Counted from the first letter of the stretch, positions 1 through 6,800 are shown. The stretch is 13,410 nt of DNA from Kiloniellaceae bacterium (GCA_021776145.1 JAJFGM010000780.1:1-13410); one strand, 5' to 3'. Translations and numbers: made by a program. The notes: a model not told the origin generated them from the sequence alone.

Positions 1-75
1 CGGCCCCCCTTCGAGGACCGAGGCAACGAAAGCCTCGCCGATGATCGGTAGGGACTCCAAGCCTTTATAAATCAT
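1..75 (-). CDS. Partial CDS, N-terminus only, unidentified product
   Basis: A minus-strand reading frame opens at an ATG (75-73) and stays open to the left edge of the window, giving 25 codons. The protein begins MIYKGLESLPIIGEAF. The bases just upstream, read on the minus strand, contain GCGAGGATAG, a good Shine-Dalgarno sequence about 6 bases from the ATG; this is the main support for a real start. The fragment is too short to assign to a family, and I see no signal peptide. It diverges from the dimethylformamidase-like gene across a gap of about 400 bases and could share regulation with it through the dyad at 118-143. It could be a chance frame, but the start context makes a gene more likely. 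Confidence 0.5.
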   Translation of the reverse strand, partial: MIYKGLESLPIIGEAFVASVLEGGP

Positions 76-471
76 CTTCTATCCTCGCCAGTGAGACTAT
101 GGCCGCGTGTCCTAATACTGAAATTCAAGTCAGTGAATTTCAGGATCGCAATGACACTAAGCATTTGAATCTAGTGTGATCAGGGTTCGATGTGGGTCTT
201 TAGCACCTGTTGAACGGAGGTCCTTTGGCGCAGTGCCACTAGCACTTTCCCAAGTGCCGGTAAGCCACTTGGTGAAAATCTCGCCGACCTGGACAAATTC
301 GGCACCTGCGGTGATGCCCAGTCCCAATTCCTGCGGGCTTATCGGCGAGAACGGACTTATGGCTAGTCTGCGGTGGCAGTTTGTTTACAGTGGAGCGGTT
401 CCGCCAAGCGATATTTGGCGAGCATCGTTGCTAAGGAGAAACCTATTGCACAGAGCAGCTCAGGTTGTCCC
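76..471. other. Divergent intergenic region, about 400 bases, no convincing gene
   Basis: This stretch separates the left-edge minus-strand gene from the dimethylformamidase-like gene. Besides the dyad at 118-143 it holds a looser inverted repeat, ACACTA (154-159) with TAGTGT (172-177), and a small hairpin CGCCAA (402-407) with TTGGCG (415-420) lying in the leader of the downstream gene. An AAGGAG sequence sits at 433-438, but the nearest in-frame triplet at normal spacing is ATT (445), a very rare start. Open frames exist on both strands (for example 176-475 plus) but lack start context and recognisable protein features. No sigma-70 promoter with both boxes at standard spacing stands out. 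Confidence 0.5.
118..143. promoter_or_regulatory. Perfect 10+10 bp inverted repeat, candidate operator
   Basis: CTGAAATTCA (118-127) and TGAATTTCAG (134-143) are exact reverse complements separated by six bases. The centre-to-centre distance of 16 bp suits a dimeric helix-turn-helix regulator binding successive faces of DNA. The dyad is in the AT-richer part of the divergent intergenic region, about 43 bases upstream of the minus-strand start at 75. There is no T-run after either arm, so it does not look like a terminator. Which regulator binds is not visible here; none is encoded in the window. Confidence 0.5.
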
Positions 472-2664
472 ATGATTCCTCTTATCGGCTATGTCGACCG
501 TCTTTCGGCACGCCCCGGCGATAGCCTTGAGTTCAAGGTGAGTTCGACCTCCGCCGCCCCGTTCGAGGCGCAGCTCATCAAGATCGTCTGCGCCGACCCC
601 AACCCGGACGGCCCCGGGATCGTGCATGAAGAAATCGCCGCATCCTTCAATGGCGCCTACGCGTCGCGACCGCAGGACTATGCGCTCGGTTCCTTCGTCC
701 GCGTGTCTTTGACGCGAGACATGGCGCCGCTCGAAAGCTTCACCATCGTGGCGACCGTCTGGCCGACGACGCCGACGCAAGGCCGCCAGGGACTGGTCAG
801 CTGTTTCGACGAGGAAACAAACAGTGGGGTCGCACTCTATCTCGATGACCAGGGATGCGTGAGCCTCGAGCTGGGCGGCGGCCAAGGTCAGAAGAACAGT
901 CTCAGCAGTGGCATTCCCCTGCGGGGGCGGTGCTGGTATCGGGTTTGGGCATCGCTCGACGGTGCCAGCGGGGTGTTGCGCGTCGGCCAGATGCCGTTGG
1001 ACGCCGCCGAACACTCCGTCGAATCCAAGTGCACACTGGCGGAGGCGCCGCGCTTCGAACGGCGTGGAGACATCTTGATTGCCGCCCTTGGCGGCAAAAA
1101 AGTCGGCGGCCACTTCAACGGCAAAGTGGAGGCGCCGGCGCTGTACGCGCGGGTCCTGGACGTGGACGAAATCGCCGACGCCCAATCCAAGGATGGCGTC
1201 GGTGGCTGTATAGCGCGCTGGGATTTTTCGCTGGGGATATCCGGCCTCACCGTGAAAGACGTCGGTCCCAACGCGTTGCATGGCGAAATCGTCAATCTGC
1301 CGGCGCGCGGCATGACCGGTTCGACCTGGCGGGGTCAGGAAATGTGCTGGCGGCATGCGCCGGAACACTACGGCGCCATTCATTTCCACGATGACGATTT
1401 CCACGACTGCGGTTGGGAGACCGACTTCTCCTTCACCGTTCCCGAGGGCTTCAAAAGCGGTGTCTACGCGGCGCGGCTGCGCTGCGGCGACCACGAGGAC
1501 ACGATTCCCTTTTTCGTCTGCGCCGCGAAGGGCAAACCGCAGTCCGATCTCTGCGTCATCATCCCCACCTTTACCTACGTGATCTATTCCAACAACGCCC
1601 GCTACGATTATTGCGCGGCGCTCGAACAGCGGATGCGGGACTGGAAAGCCTACCCCTTCAATCCCGCGCGCAACCCCGACTATGGCCTCAGCTCGTACAA
1701 TTTTCACAGCGACGGCAGCGGCATCTGCCACGTATCGAGCCGGCGCCCGATGATGACGCTCAAATCCGGCTATCTGACACTTCTGATCGATGGTTGTGAA
1801 TCCGGGCTGCGGCACTTCCAGGCCGACACGCATCTGCTGGCATGGCTCGATCATCAAGGGCTCGACTTCGACGTCGTGACCGATCAGGAACTGCATGACG
1901 ACGGCGTGGCGGCGCTGCGGGACTACCGGGCGGTGCTGACGACAACGCACCCCGAATACCACACGGCCGGGTCGCTGGATGCGGTCGAGGGCTACATTCA
2001 GGGCGGCGGAAACTTCGGGTACCTCGGCGGCAACGGTTTCTACTGGCGCGTGGCCTTGCATGACACGGCGCCGGGTGCCATCGAGATCCGCCGCGGCGAG
2101 GGCGGTATCAGGGCCTGGGCCGCCGAGCCCGGCGAATACTACAATGCCTTCGACGGTGAATACGGCGGCTTGTGGCGGCGCAACGGCCGGCCGCCGCAGA
2201 AGATTGCCGGCACCGGATTTTCCGCCCAGGGCACCTTCGTCGGATCTTACTATCGGCGCACGGCAGAATCCCATGCGGCCAGCGTCAGTTGGATATTCGA
2301 CGGCATCGGGGACGAGGTGCTGGGGGACTTCGGCCTCTCGGGCGGCGGCGCGGCCGGCTATGAGTTGGATCGGGTCGATCCGGCATTGGGTTCGCCGGAC
2401 AACATCGTGGTCATTGCCCGCTCGGAGAACTACATCGACACCTATGTCGTGGTGCCGGAAGAACTGCTGAGCCACGTCAGCACAGTTACCGGTGAAGCGC
2501 CCAAGGATCTGATTCGGGCCGATATGGTCTACTACGAGACAGCGAAGGGTGGGGCCGTCTTTTCGTCCAGTTCCATCACCTTCTGCGGCAGTCTCCCGCA
2601 CAACGATTTCGACAACAATATATCGAAACTTCTGCTCAATGTCGTAACGCGGTTTCTTGCGTAA
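472..2664 (+). CDS. N,N-dimethylformamidase large-subunit-like protein
   Basis: A 730-residue protein resembling the large (beta, DmfA2) subunit of N,N-dimethylformamidase, an iron enzyme that hydrolyses dimethylformamide to formate and dimethylamine; known large subunits are around 760 residues. Residues about 1-80 form a beta-rich opening (MIPLIGYVDRLSARPGDSLE). Residues about 88-230 look like a LamG/concanavalin-type beta sandwich. From about 355 the catalytic domain begins. The family's Tyr/Tyr/Glu iron site can tentatively be placed at Tyr369 (FTYVIYSNN), Tyr409 (SSYN) and Glu495 (HPEY), followed by the family-like YLGGNGFYW. I see no signal peptide, so it is probably cytoplasmic. ATG 472 is chosen because family homology begins there, with a weak AGGT upstream; an in-frame GTG at 373 would add 33 residues with no resemblance to the family. 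The usual small subunit gene (about 130 aa) is not adjacent. The natural substrate is probably another small amide. The downstream amidohydrolase begins 37 bases after the stop, suggesting one operon. Confidence 0.82.
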   Translation: MIPLIGYVDRLSARPGDSLEFKVSSTSAAPFEAQLIKIVCADPNPDGPGIVHEEIAASFNGAYASRPQDYALGSFVRVSLTRDMAPLESFTIVATVWPTTPTQGRQGLVSCFDEETNSGVALYLDDQGCVSLELGGGQGQKNSLSSGIPLRGRCWYRVWASLDGASGVLRVGQMPLDAAEHSVESKCTLAEAPRFERRGDILIAALGGKKVGGHFNGKVEAPALYARVLDVDEIADAQSKDGVGGCIARWDFSLGISGLTVKDVGPNALHGEIVNLPARGMTGSTWRGQEMCWRHAPEHYGAIHFHDDDFHDCGWETDFSFTVPEGFKSGVYAARLRCGDHEDTIPFFVCAAKGKPQSDLCVIIPTFTYVIYSNNARYDYCAALEQRMRDWKAYPFNPARNPDYGLSSYNFHSDGSGICHVSSRRPMMTLKSGYLTLLIDGCESGLRHFQADTHLLAWLDHQGLDFDVVTDQELHDDGVAALRDYRAVLTTTHPEYHTAGSLDAVEGYIQGGGNFGYLGGNGFYWRVALHDTAPGAIEIRRGEGGIRAWAAEPGEYYNAFDGEYGGLWRRNGRPPQKIAGTGFSAQGTFVGSYYRRTAESHAASVSWIFDGIGDEVLGDFGLSGGGAAGYELDRVDPALGSPDNIVVIARSENYIDTYVVVPEELLSHVSTVTGEAPKDLIRADMVYYETAKGGAVFSSSSITFCGSLPHNDFDNNISKLLLNVVTRFLA

Positions 2665-2701
2665 GCGGGCAACCTGAAAGATCGAGGGGGTGGCGACTGA
2701 G

Positions 2702-4090
2702 ATGGCGACAGAGATCGATCTGTTGGTGGTCGGCGACTACCTCTATCCCATGAGCGAAGGCCTTCCCGTCGTGCGCGACGGCGAGGTGGCGGTGCGCGAC
2801 GGTCGGGTGCTCTATGCAGGTCCGCGCCGGGAGCTCGGCCATTGGCAAGCGGCGCGGGTGCTCGGCGGGCCGGGGCGGGCGATCATCCCCGGCTTCGTCA
2901 ACAGCCACTGCCACGCGGCCTCGCTGATCTTTCGTTCGCTGACCGACGAAGGTTCGGTCGGCAAGGCCCTCTACGGTCTCGCCTTTCGCCTTGAGGGTTT
3001 CGTATCGGACGAGGAGTGGGCCGAACTGGCGATGCTGGCCTGCGCCGATATGCTCTGCGCCGGAATTACCACGATCAACGACATCTGGCATCACCCCGCG
3101 GGTCTTGCCGAAGCGGTCGCGCGGTCCGGTCTGCGGGCAACGGTCGCCGAAAAGGTCTTCGACGTGCATTTGCAGGAGCTGCACCTCGGCGACTACACCC
3201 GCTACCGGGACCAGGGCGAACAGCGCCTGCGTGCCGCCGTGGATTTCGCCGAGGCCTGGCACGGCAAGGCCGACGGGCGCATCACAGCGCGCATCTCGAC
3301 CCACGCCAGCGATACCTGCGAGGCGGAGTTGCACAAAGCGGCGCGCGCCGAAGCCGATCGGCTGGGACTGGGCATGCACATTCACGCCGCCCAGGCCCCG
3401 ACGGAAGTGGCGCAGGTGCGCGCCGAACAGGGCTGCGGGCCGCTGGTCTACCTGCGCGACATCGGCTATCTGCGCGACGACGTCGTGCTGGCCCACCTGA
3501 CCTTTGCCGATGCCGATGATCTGGCGGCCGTGGCCGAGACCGGTGCCGGCTATGCGCACTGTCCGACCATCTACCCGCGGCGCGGCGTCTACCCGCCGCT
3601 TTGGGACATCAAGGCGCGTGGTATCCGTACCGGCTTTGCCACCGACTGGATGATGAACGATCCCTTCGAAGGCATGCGCAACGCCATGCACGCCTGCCGC
3701 ACGCTGCGCGGCGACGCGACCGAACTGCCGGCCGCCGAGGCCTTGTGGCACCACACGCTGGGCGCCGCCGGGGCGCTCGGTTTGGCTGACGACATCGGCT
3801 CCCTCGAGCCGGGCAAGAAGGCCGACCTCGTCGTGCTCGACCTCGACAAGCCGCACCTGCAGCCCTTCTACGGCGGCTACCCGGCCCTGGTCTTCTATGC
3901 CAAGGCGAGCGATGTCGAAAGCGTCGTCGTCGACGGCAGGCAAGTCGTCGAACAGGGCCGCCCGACACTGTTCGACAGTGCGGCGGCGCTGGGCAGAGTC
4001 AAATCACGGGTGCCGCGTTGGACCGATCTGATCGGCTCGCTGGACGCAGCGGCGGACCCGCAGCAAGGCGACTGCGGACCTTGCCACTAG
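2702..4090 (+). CDS. Amidohydrolase-family metal-dependent hydrolase
   Basis: A 462-residue protein of the amidohydrolase superfamily, in the branch with chlorohydrolases, guanine/8-oxoguanine deaminases and SsnA. Members have a metal-binding TIM barrel flanked by a small beta sandwich made from both termini. Metal ligands are visible in order: the HxH of NSHCHAAS (His69, His71), His228 in MHIHAAQ, His265 in LAHLTFAD and Asp315 in FATDW. The C-terminal sandwich motif GSLEPGKKADLVVLDLD is typical. An oddity is that the usual H-x-x-E with the catalytic acid reads H-A-A-Q here (Gln231), so deamination by the standard mechanism is doubtful. ATG 2702 is preferred, with GAGGGGG 11 bases upstream; an in-frame GTG at 2690 would add four residues but abuts that sequence. 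It follows the dimethylformamidase-like gene and may act on the same compound or its product. The substrate is unknown. Confidence 0.85.
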   Translation: MATEIDLLVVGDYLYPMSEGLPVVRDGEVAVRDGRVLYAGPRRELGHWQAARVLGGPGRAIIPGFVNSHCHAASLIFRSLTDEGSVGKALYGLAFRLEGFVSDEEWAELAMLACADMLCAGITTINDIWHHPAGLAEAVARSGLRATVAEKVFDVHLQELHLGDYTRYRDQGEQRLRAAVDFAEAWHGKADGRITARISTHASDTCEAELHKAARAEADRLGLGMHIHAAQAPTEVAQVRAEQGCGPLVYLRDIGYLRDDVVLAHLTFADADDLAAVAETGAGYAHCPTIYPRRGVYPPLWDIKARGIRTGFATDWMMNDPFEGMRNAMHACRTLRGDATELPAAEALWHHTLGAAGALGLADDIGSLEPGKKADLVVLDLDKPHLQPFYGGYPALVFYAKASDVESVVVDGRQVVEQGRPTLFDSAAALGRVKSRVPRWTDLIGSLDAAADPQQGDCGPCH

Positions 4091-4097
4091 ACCGGCG

Positions 4098-5225
4098 CTA
4101 GTCGCGCGGCGCGTCCGCTGTCCACGCCCGCACCAGGGCTTCGGCCTGCTCGATCTGAGAAGAGGTCATGCGCGCGGCCACGGCCTCGCGATTGTTGCGG
4201 CCGCTCTCGTTGCCGCCTTTCGCGGCGAGGCTGAACCACTTGTGGGCTTCGACGTAGTCCCGAGGTACGCCTTGGCCAATCTCGTAGAGGAGGCCGAGAT
4301 TGTGCTGCGCCGCGGAGTTGCCCTGGTCGGCGGCAAACCGCAGCCACTTCGCGGCCGCTCCGTAGTCTCGTGTTACGCCGAGACCGCTATGGTAGAGCAC
4401 GCCGAGGTTATATTGCGCGGCGGCATAGCCCTGTCGCGCGGCGGCGTCATAGAGCCTTGCGGCTTCGGCGTAGTCCTGACCGACACCCCGGCCTTTCTCG
4501 TGCAGCCAACCCAGGTTGAATTGGGCCGTGGCCAGGTTCTGCGCGGCGGCCTTGCGATACCAGATCGCGGCTTCGGCATAATCCCGCGCCAGCCCCTGGC
4601 CGTTGTGGTACAGCCAGCCGAGATTGAATTGGGCCTGCGCCAGGCCCTGGGCCGCGGCCTTGCGGTACCAGTTCGCCTCCTCGGTGCGGTCCTGGGGGAC
4701 GCCGCGGCCGTTGCGGTAGTGCGCGGCAAGATTGTTCTGAGCGGCGGCGTAGCCCTGATCCGCGGCCTTGCGGTACCACGCCGCCGCTTTGGCGTCGTCT
4801 TGCGGCACGCCCAGGCCCTTGCGGTAGAGGACACCGAGATTGAACTGGGCGTCGGCATTGCCCTGCATCGCCGCCTTGCGATACCAACGCGCGGCTTCGG
4901 CATAGTCGGGTGCCACGCCCTGGCCGGTGCCGTGGATCCAGCCGAGAAAGGACTGGGCGGCGGCGTCGCCTTGCAGGGCCGCCTTGCCGAACCAGTCGAC
5001 CGCTTTGCCGGAGTCCCGCGCAACGCCGCGCCCCTTTATGTATAGCAGGCCGAGGTAGAACTGTGCCGATGCGTCACCCTGCTGTGCCGGGGTAAGCCAT
5101 TGCCGGTAGGCGTCGTCGTACTGGCCTCGGCTGTAGGCATCGAATCCCTTGGCGGTGCCCGCAAAAGCCGCCGACGGCGTACAAAGCAGCGCAAGCGCGA
5201 AAGCGATGGCGATCTTTTGGCCCAA
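4098..5225 (-). CDS. Secreted SEL1-like repeat protein
   Basis: A 375-residue protein with a clear signal peptide (MGQKIAIAFALALLCTPSAA, likely cleaved after the AFA that ends near residue 23), so it should be periplasmic or envelope-attached. Residues 49-336 are exactly eight SEL1-like repeats of 36 residues, each built on QGxAxAQxNLGxLYxxGxGV followed by an aromatic-rich KWYRKAA helix. Such solenoids act as scaffolds for protein-protein contacts; no catalytic motif is present. A 39-residue tail (MTSSQIEQAEALVRAW) closes the protein, as in many SEL1 proteins. The start is TTG: no ATG is available before the signal peptide, and a strong GGGGAGGA lies 4-5 bases upstream. The gene converges on the amidohydrolase with only seven bases between stop codons. 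Its upstream region is interrupted by the structured element at 5242-5570. Binding partner and role are not evident. Confidence 0.9.
   Translation of the reverse strand: MGQKIAIAFALALLCTPSAAFAGTAKGFDAYSRGQYDDAYRQWLTPAQQGDASAQFYLGLLYIKGRGVARDSGKAVDWFGKAALQGDAAAQSFLGWIHGTGQGVAPDYAEAARWYRKAAMQGNADAQFNLGVLYRKGLGVPQDDAKAAAWYRKAADQGYAAAQNNLAAHYRNGRGVPQDRTEEANWYRKAAAQGLAQAQFNLGWLYHNGQGLARDYAEAAIWYRKAAAQNLATAQFNLGWLHEKGRGVGQDYAEAARLYDAAARQGYAAAQYNLGVLYHSGLGVTRDYGAAAKWLRFAADQGNSAAQHNLGLLYEIGQGVPRDYVEAHKWFSLAAKGGNESGRNNREAVAARMTSSQIEQAEALVRAWTADAPRD
4218..5081 (-). repeat. Eight tandem 108-bp coding repeats (SEL1)
   Basis: Codons 49-336 of the SEL1 protein form eight in-phase 36-codon units. The units diverge at the DNA level but keep short shared strings such as those encoding AQFNLG and WYRKAA. 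All eight have exactly the same length, with no insertion or deletion, which indicates strong selection for the solenoid register. Copy number could change by recombination between units. Confidence 0.85.
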
Positions 5226-5241
5226 GCAATCCTCCCCTGCG

Positions 5242-5481
5242 CTAGGGCCTGTTGAGATTCAGGTTGCGGTCTCGGCGGGAGCGGATTTCCGCCAGGGCAA
5301 GGAGCGCGTGGCGCCCCAGTCGAGCCCAATGGGGGGTGGGCCCCCCACAAGCTACGCGCGACGCGGCCCTGGCAAAAATACGCCCCGCCCCCCCATCGAC
5401 GCCACTTGGGGGGTTCGGCCCAATTGGCCCGCAGCCGCGTCGCTCCCAAATGCGACGCCTCGGGTCGAATATGCTCAGCAT
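5242..5481 (-). other. Possible small ORF inside the MITE-like element
   Basis: A 79-codon minus-strand frame starts at ATG 5481 behind GAAGGAAGGAC, a reasonable ribosome binding site. It ends at a TAG formed by the CTAG of the terminal repeat (5244-5242). The predicted product is very Arg/Gly/Pro-rich (it begins MLSIFDPRRRIWERR) and resembles no family I know. The same bases form the element's hairpins, so the frame may be open only because the DNA is GC-rich. I list it because both start and stop lie within the element. Confidence 0.2.
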
Positions 5482-5570
5482 GTCCTTCCTTCTCGTTCCT
5501 AACTGCGGGCCAATTTGGCCAAGGGACGATCCGGGCCCGAGGCCGTAACCTGAATCTCAACAAGCCCTAG
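5242..5570. mobile_element. MITE-like element with 24-bp terminal inverted repeats
   Basis: The ends CTAGGGCCTGTTGAGATT... (5242-5265) and its reverse complement (5547-5570) match at 23 of 24 positions, the single mismatch being 5249/5563. The 329-bp interior encodes no transposase. The outermost CTAG on each side is compatible with a 4-bp CTAG or 2-bp TA target duplication, as made by IS5-family transposases, so a non-autonomous IS5-like derivative is plausible; the family is inferred from end sequence only. The interior is a series of hairpins: GCCAGGGC (5291-5298) with 5366-5373 enclosing TGGGGGG (5330-5336) with CCCCCCA (5341-5347); CCCCCCA (5389-5395) with TGGGGGG (5407-5413); and an 18-bp arm pair 5417-5434 with 5503-5520 (17 of 18) enclosing GCGTCG (5437-5442) with CGACGC (5453-5458). 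The left end stops directly before the SEL1 ribosome binding site. Confidence 0.72.
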
Positions 5571-5680
5571 TGGCTCAACACAGCGATTATGACAGTTTCA
5601 TGGCGGCATTCGCAGCGGCAATTTTACGGTGACCTGCGAAACCGGCAAGCGTTACGGGAAGGCGCCGCAACGGCGTCGCT
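5571..5680. other. Gap between MITE-like element and zinc-ribbon gene
   Basis: This 110-base gap contains no supported gene. It presumably carried the original upstream region of the SEL1 gene before the element inserted. On the minus strand it follows the zinc-ribbon stop codon and contains the hairpin described at 5661-5677. No promoter with both boxes at good spacing is apparent. Confidence 0.4.
5661..5677 (-). terminator. Possible weak terminator hairpin after the zinc-ribbon gene
   Basis: GGCGCCG (5661-5667) and CGGCGTC (5671-5677) form a seven-pair stem (six Watson-Crick pairs and one G-T in RNA) with a three-base loop, three bases past the minus-strand stop at 5683-5681. The following minus-strand bases (TTCCCGTAAC) have no U-run, so intrinsic termination would be weak. 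It may instead be an mRNA-end stabiliser. Confidence 0.3.
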
Positions 5681-5890
5681 TCAGAGTTTCAGGCTGAAGC
5701 GGGTGATGCGCCGCCCACAGGCTGGACAGGCGCTATCGCTGTGGCCCAGGCGGCTCCCACAGTTGCGGCAAACCAATGTGGAGGCGCGGTCGCGCCGGTC
5801 GTCCTGCCGTCGATTTCGCGGTCTATCCAGGTTGACCAAGCGGCCGAGAACGCGGTCGATCAACCAGGATCTCAAGGATGACAAAGACAT
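5681..5890 (-). CDS. Small zinc-ribbon protein
   Basis: A 69-residue protein. The C-terminal half carries CRNCG and CPACG (Cys41, Cys44, Cys55, Cys58), a CxxC-x10-CxxC zinc ribbon of the kind found in small nucleic-acid or protein-binding modules. The N-terminal half is a short amphipathic stretch (MSLSSLRSWLIDRVLGRL) followed by a strongly basic linker rich in Arg and Asp. ATG 5890 is chosen because GGAAGG lies 9 bases upstream; an upstream GTG at 5941 would add 17 residues with no ribosome binding site. The gene begins 57 bases after the oxygenase stop on the same strand and may be co-transcribed with it. Function unknown; I cannot say whether it binds DNA, RNA or protein. Confidence 0.6.
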   Translation of the reverse strand: MSLSSLRSWLIDRVLGRLVNLDRPRNRRQDDRRDRASTLVCRNCGSRLGHSDSACPACGRRITRFSLKL

Positions 5891-5947
5891 CACGCCAGGC
5901 CTTCCGGATTGCGCCGTCGCTCGCGCGCTAATGAAAGACACCGAATG

Positions 5948-6781
5948 TCACGACGCGTCAGTGCCCTTGGCTGTTATGTCTTGCGGAAACGACTGCACGT
6001 GGTCGATGTAGGCTTGGCTGAAGATCATGTCGGGCCGTTGATCGTAGCTGAAGACCGCCATGATCCGGCGCTGTTTGGTCGGCCCAACCGCCGACACCCG
6101 GTGCATCGACCGGCTACCGTTGAACAAAACAAAATCCCCGGCCGAGATCGCCGGGCGCTGGGCCAGGCCCGCGGGATCGGCGAAGAGCGCACTCACGCCG
6201 TCGTAATTCTCCGCCTCGTCACTGCGAATATAGGGTGCATATTCGAACACGCCGCCAGCATCGGGTTTTTGCAGCATCAAGGTGACGACCCCGTCGTTGG
6301 GGTCGAAGTGCCAGCCGTTGCGGTCACCCTCGCCGGCGACGTGAAGGGTAAGGGCGAGAAAGGGACAGGCGCTGGTGTAGAGCACTTCGTGACCCAGGGC
6401 CCGGCCCACGAAATCTGTCAAATCCGGCCACAAGAAGAGCTTGCGCAACAGACCGTCATTGCGGATGTGACAACTCAAGACCTGGCGATAGCTGCTATCG
6501 TGGGACAGCCGACGCGGGTGTCCCGGCGGCCAATCGCCTGTTTCGTCGAGTTCGTAGCTGCAGCGCGGGCCGCTTAGGTAATGGCCCAGCGGCGCCACGG
6601 ATTCGGCTTCCTCGGCCATCCGAGCCAGAGCCGCTTGGCGAATGAACCCAGGCAGGACACAGATTGCCGTTCGCGCCAAACTTGCTCGGCATCCGGCGAT
6701 CAGGGCGCGGCCTTCGGCACTATCCAACGCGCCGATCGGGTAACGATCGCAATCCACTAGGGCGCTGAAATCGAAAGGCAT
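5948..6781 (-). CDS. Fe(II)/2-oxoglutarate oxygenase, HalD/BesD-like, with HxD triad
   Basis: A 277-residue non-heme iron, 2-oxoglutarate-dependent oxygenase. The iron facial triad is visible as His158-Phe-Asp160 (NGWHFDPNDG) and distal His227 (GSRSMHRVSAV). Arg238/Arg239 (KQRRIMAVFSY) probably bind 2-oxoglutarate. The stretch after the first His (VTLMLQKPDAGGVFEYAPYI), the GDFVLFNGSRSMHRV segment and the ending resemble the HalD/BesD amino-acid halogenase family. In true halogenases the Asp is replaced by Gly to make room for chloride; here Asp160 is present, so hydroxylation is expected. The substrate is likely a free amino acid or similar small polar molecule (inference). ATG 6781 has GGAG six bases upstream; an upstream in-frame start at 6847 has no such support and would overlap the divergent promoter region. 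It diverges from the DUF3830 gene. Confidence 0.78.
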   Translation of the reverse strand: MPFDFSALVDCDRYPIGALDSAEGRALIAGCRASLARTAICVLPGFIRQAALARMAEEAESVAPLGHYLSGPRCSYELDETGDWPPGHPRRLSHDSSYRQVLSCHIRNDGLLRKLFLWPDLTDFVGRALGHEVLYTSACPFLALTLHVAGEGDRNGWHFDPNDGVVTLMLQKPDAGGVFEYAPYIRSDEAENYDGVSALFADPAGLAQRPAISAGDFVLFNGSRSMHRVSAVGPTKQRRIMAVFSYDQRPDMIFSQAYIDHVQSFPQDITAKGTDAS

Positions 6782-6800
6782 GGTGAACTCCACATGCGGG

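Noticed and set aside
169..380. Minus-strand open frame of about 70 codons in the left intergenic region (segment GAEFVQVGEIFTKWL)
   Set aside because: It has a plausible-looking composition but no usable start codon or ribosome binding site and no family match I recognise. It could be a decayed gene remnant; the evidence is too thin to list.
460..2601. Long minus-strand open frame (713 codons) opposite the dimethylformamidase-like gene
   Set aside because: It is antisense to a gene with clear family resemblance. Its predicted protein is rich in Arg/Val/Gly with no recognisable domain, typical of a shadow frame in GC-rich DNA.
2636..3943. Minus-strand frame of 435 codons opposite the amidohydrolase
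   Set aside because: It is a complement of a gene whose metal-binding motifs are all in the plus strand; no protein family features are seen on the minus strand.
4086..4102. ACTAG / CTAGT inverted repeat spanning both convergent stop codons, considered as a terminator
   Set aside because: The arms are only five bases with a seven-base loop and no T-run on either side; it largely reflects two TAG stop codons facing each other.
5948..6781. Calling the oxygenase a halogenase
   Set aside because: Asp160 occupies the position that must be Gly or Ala for chloride to bind iron.
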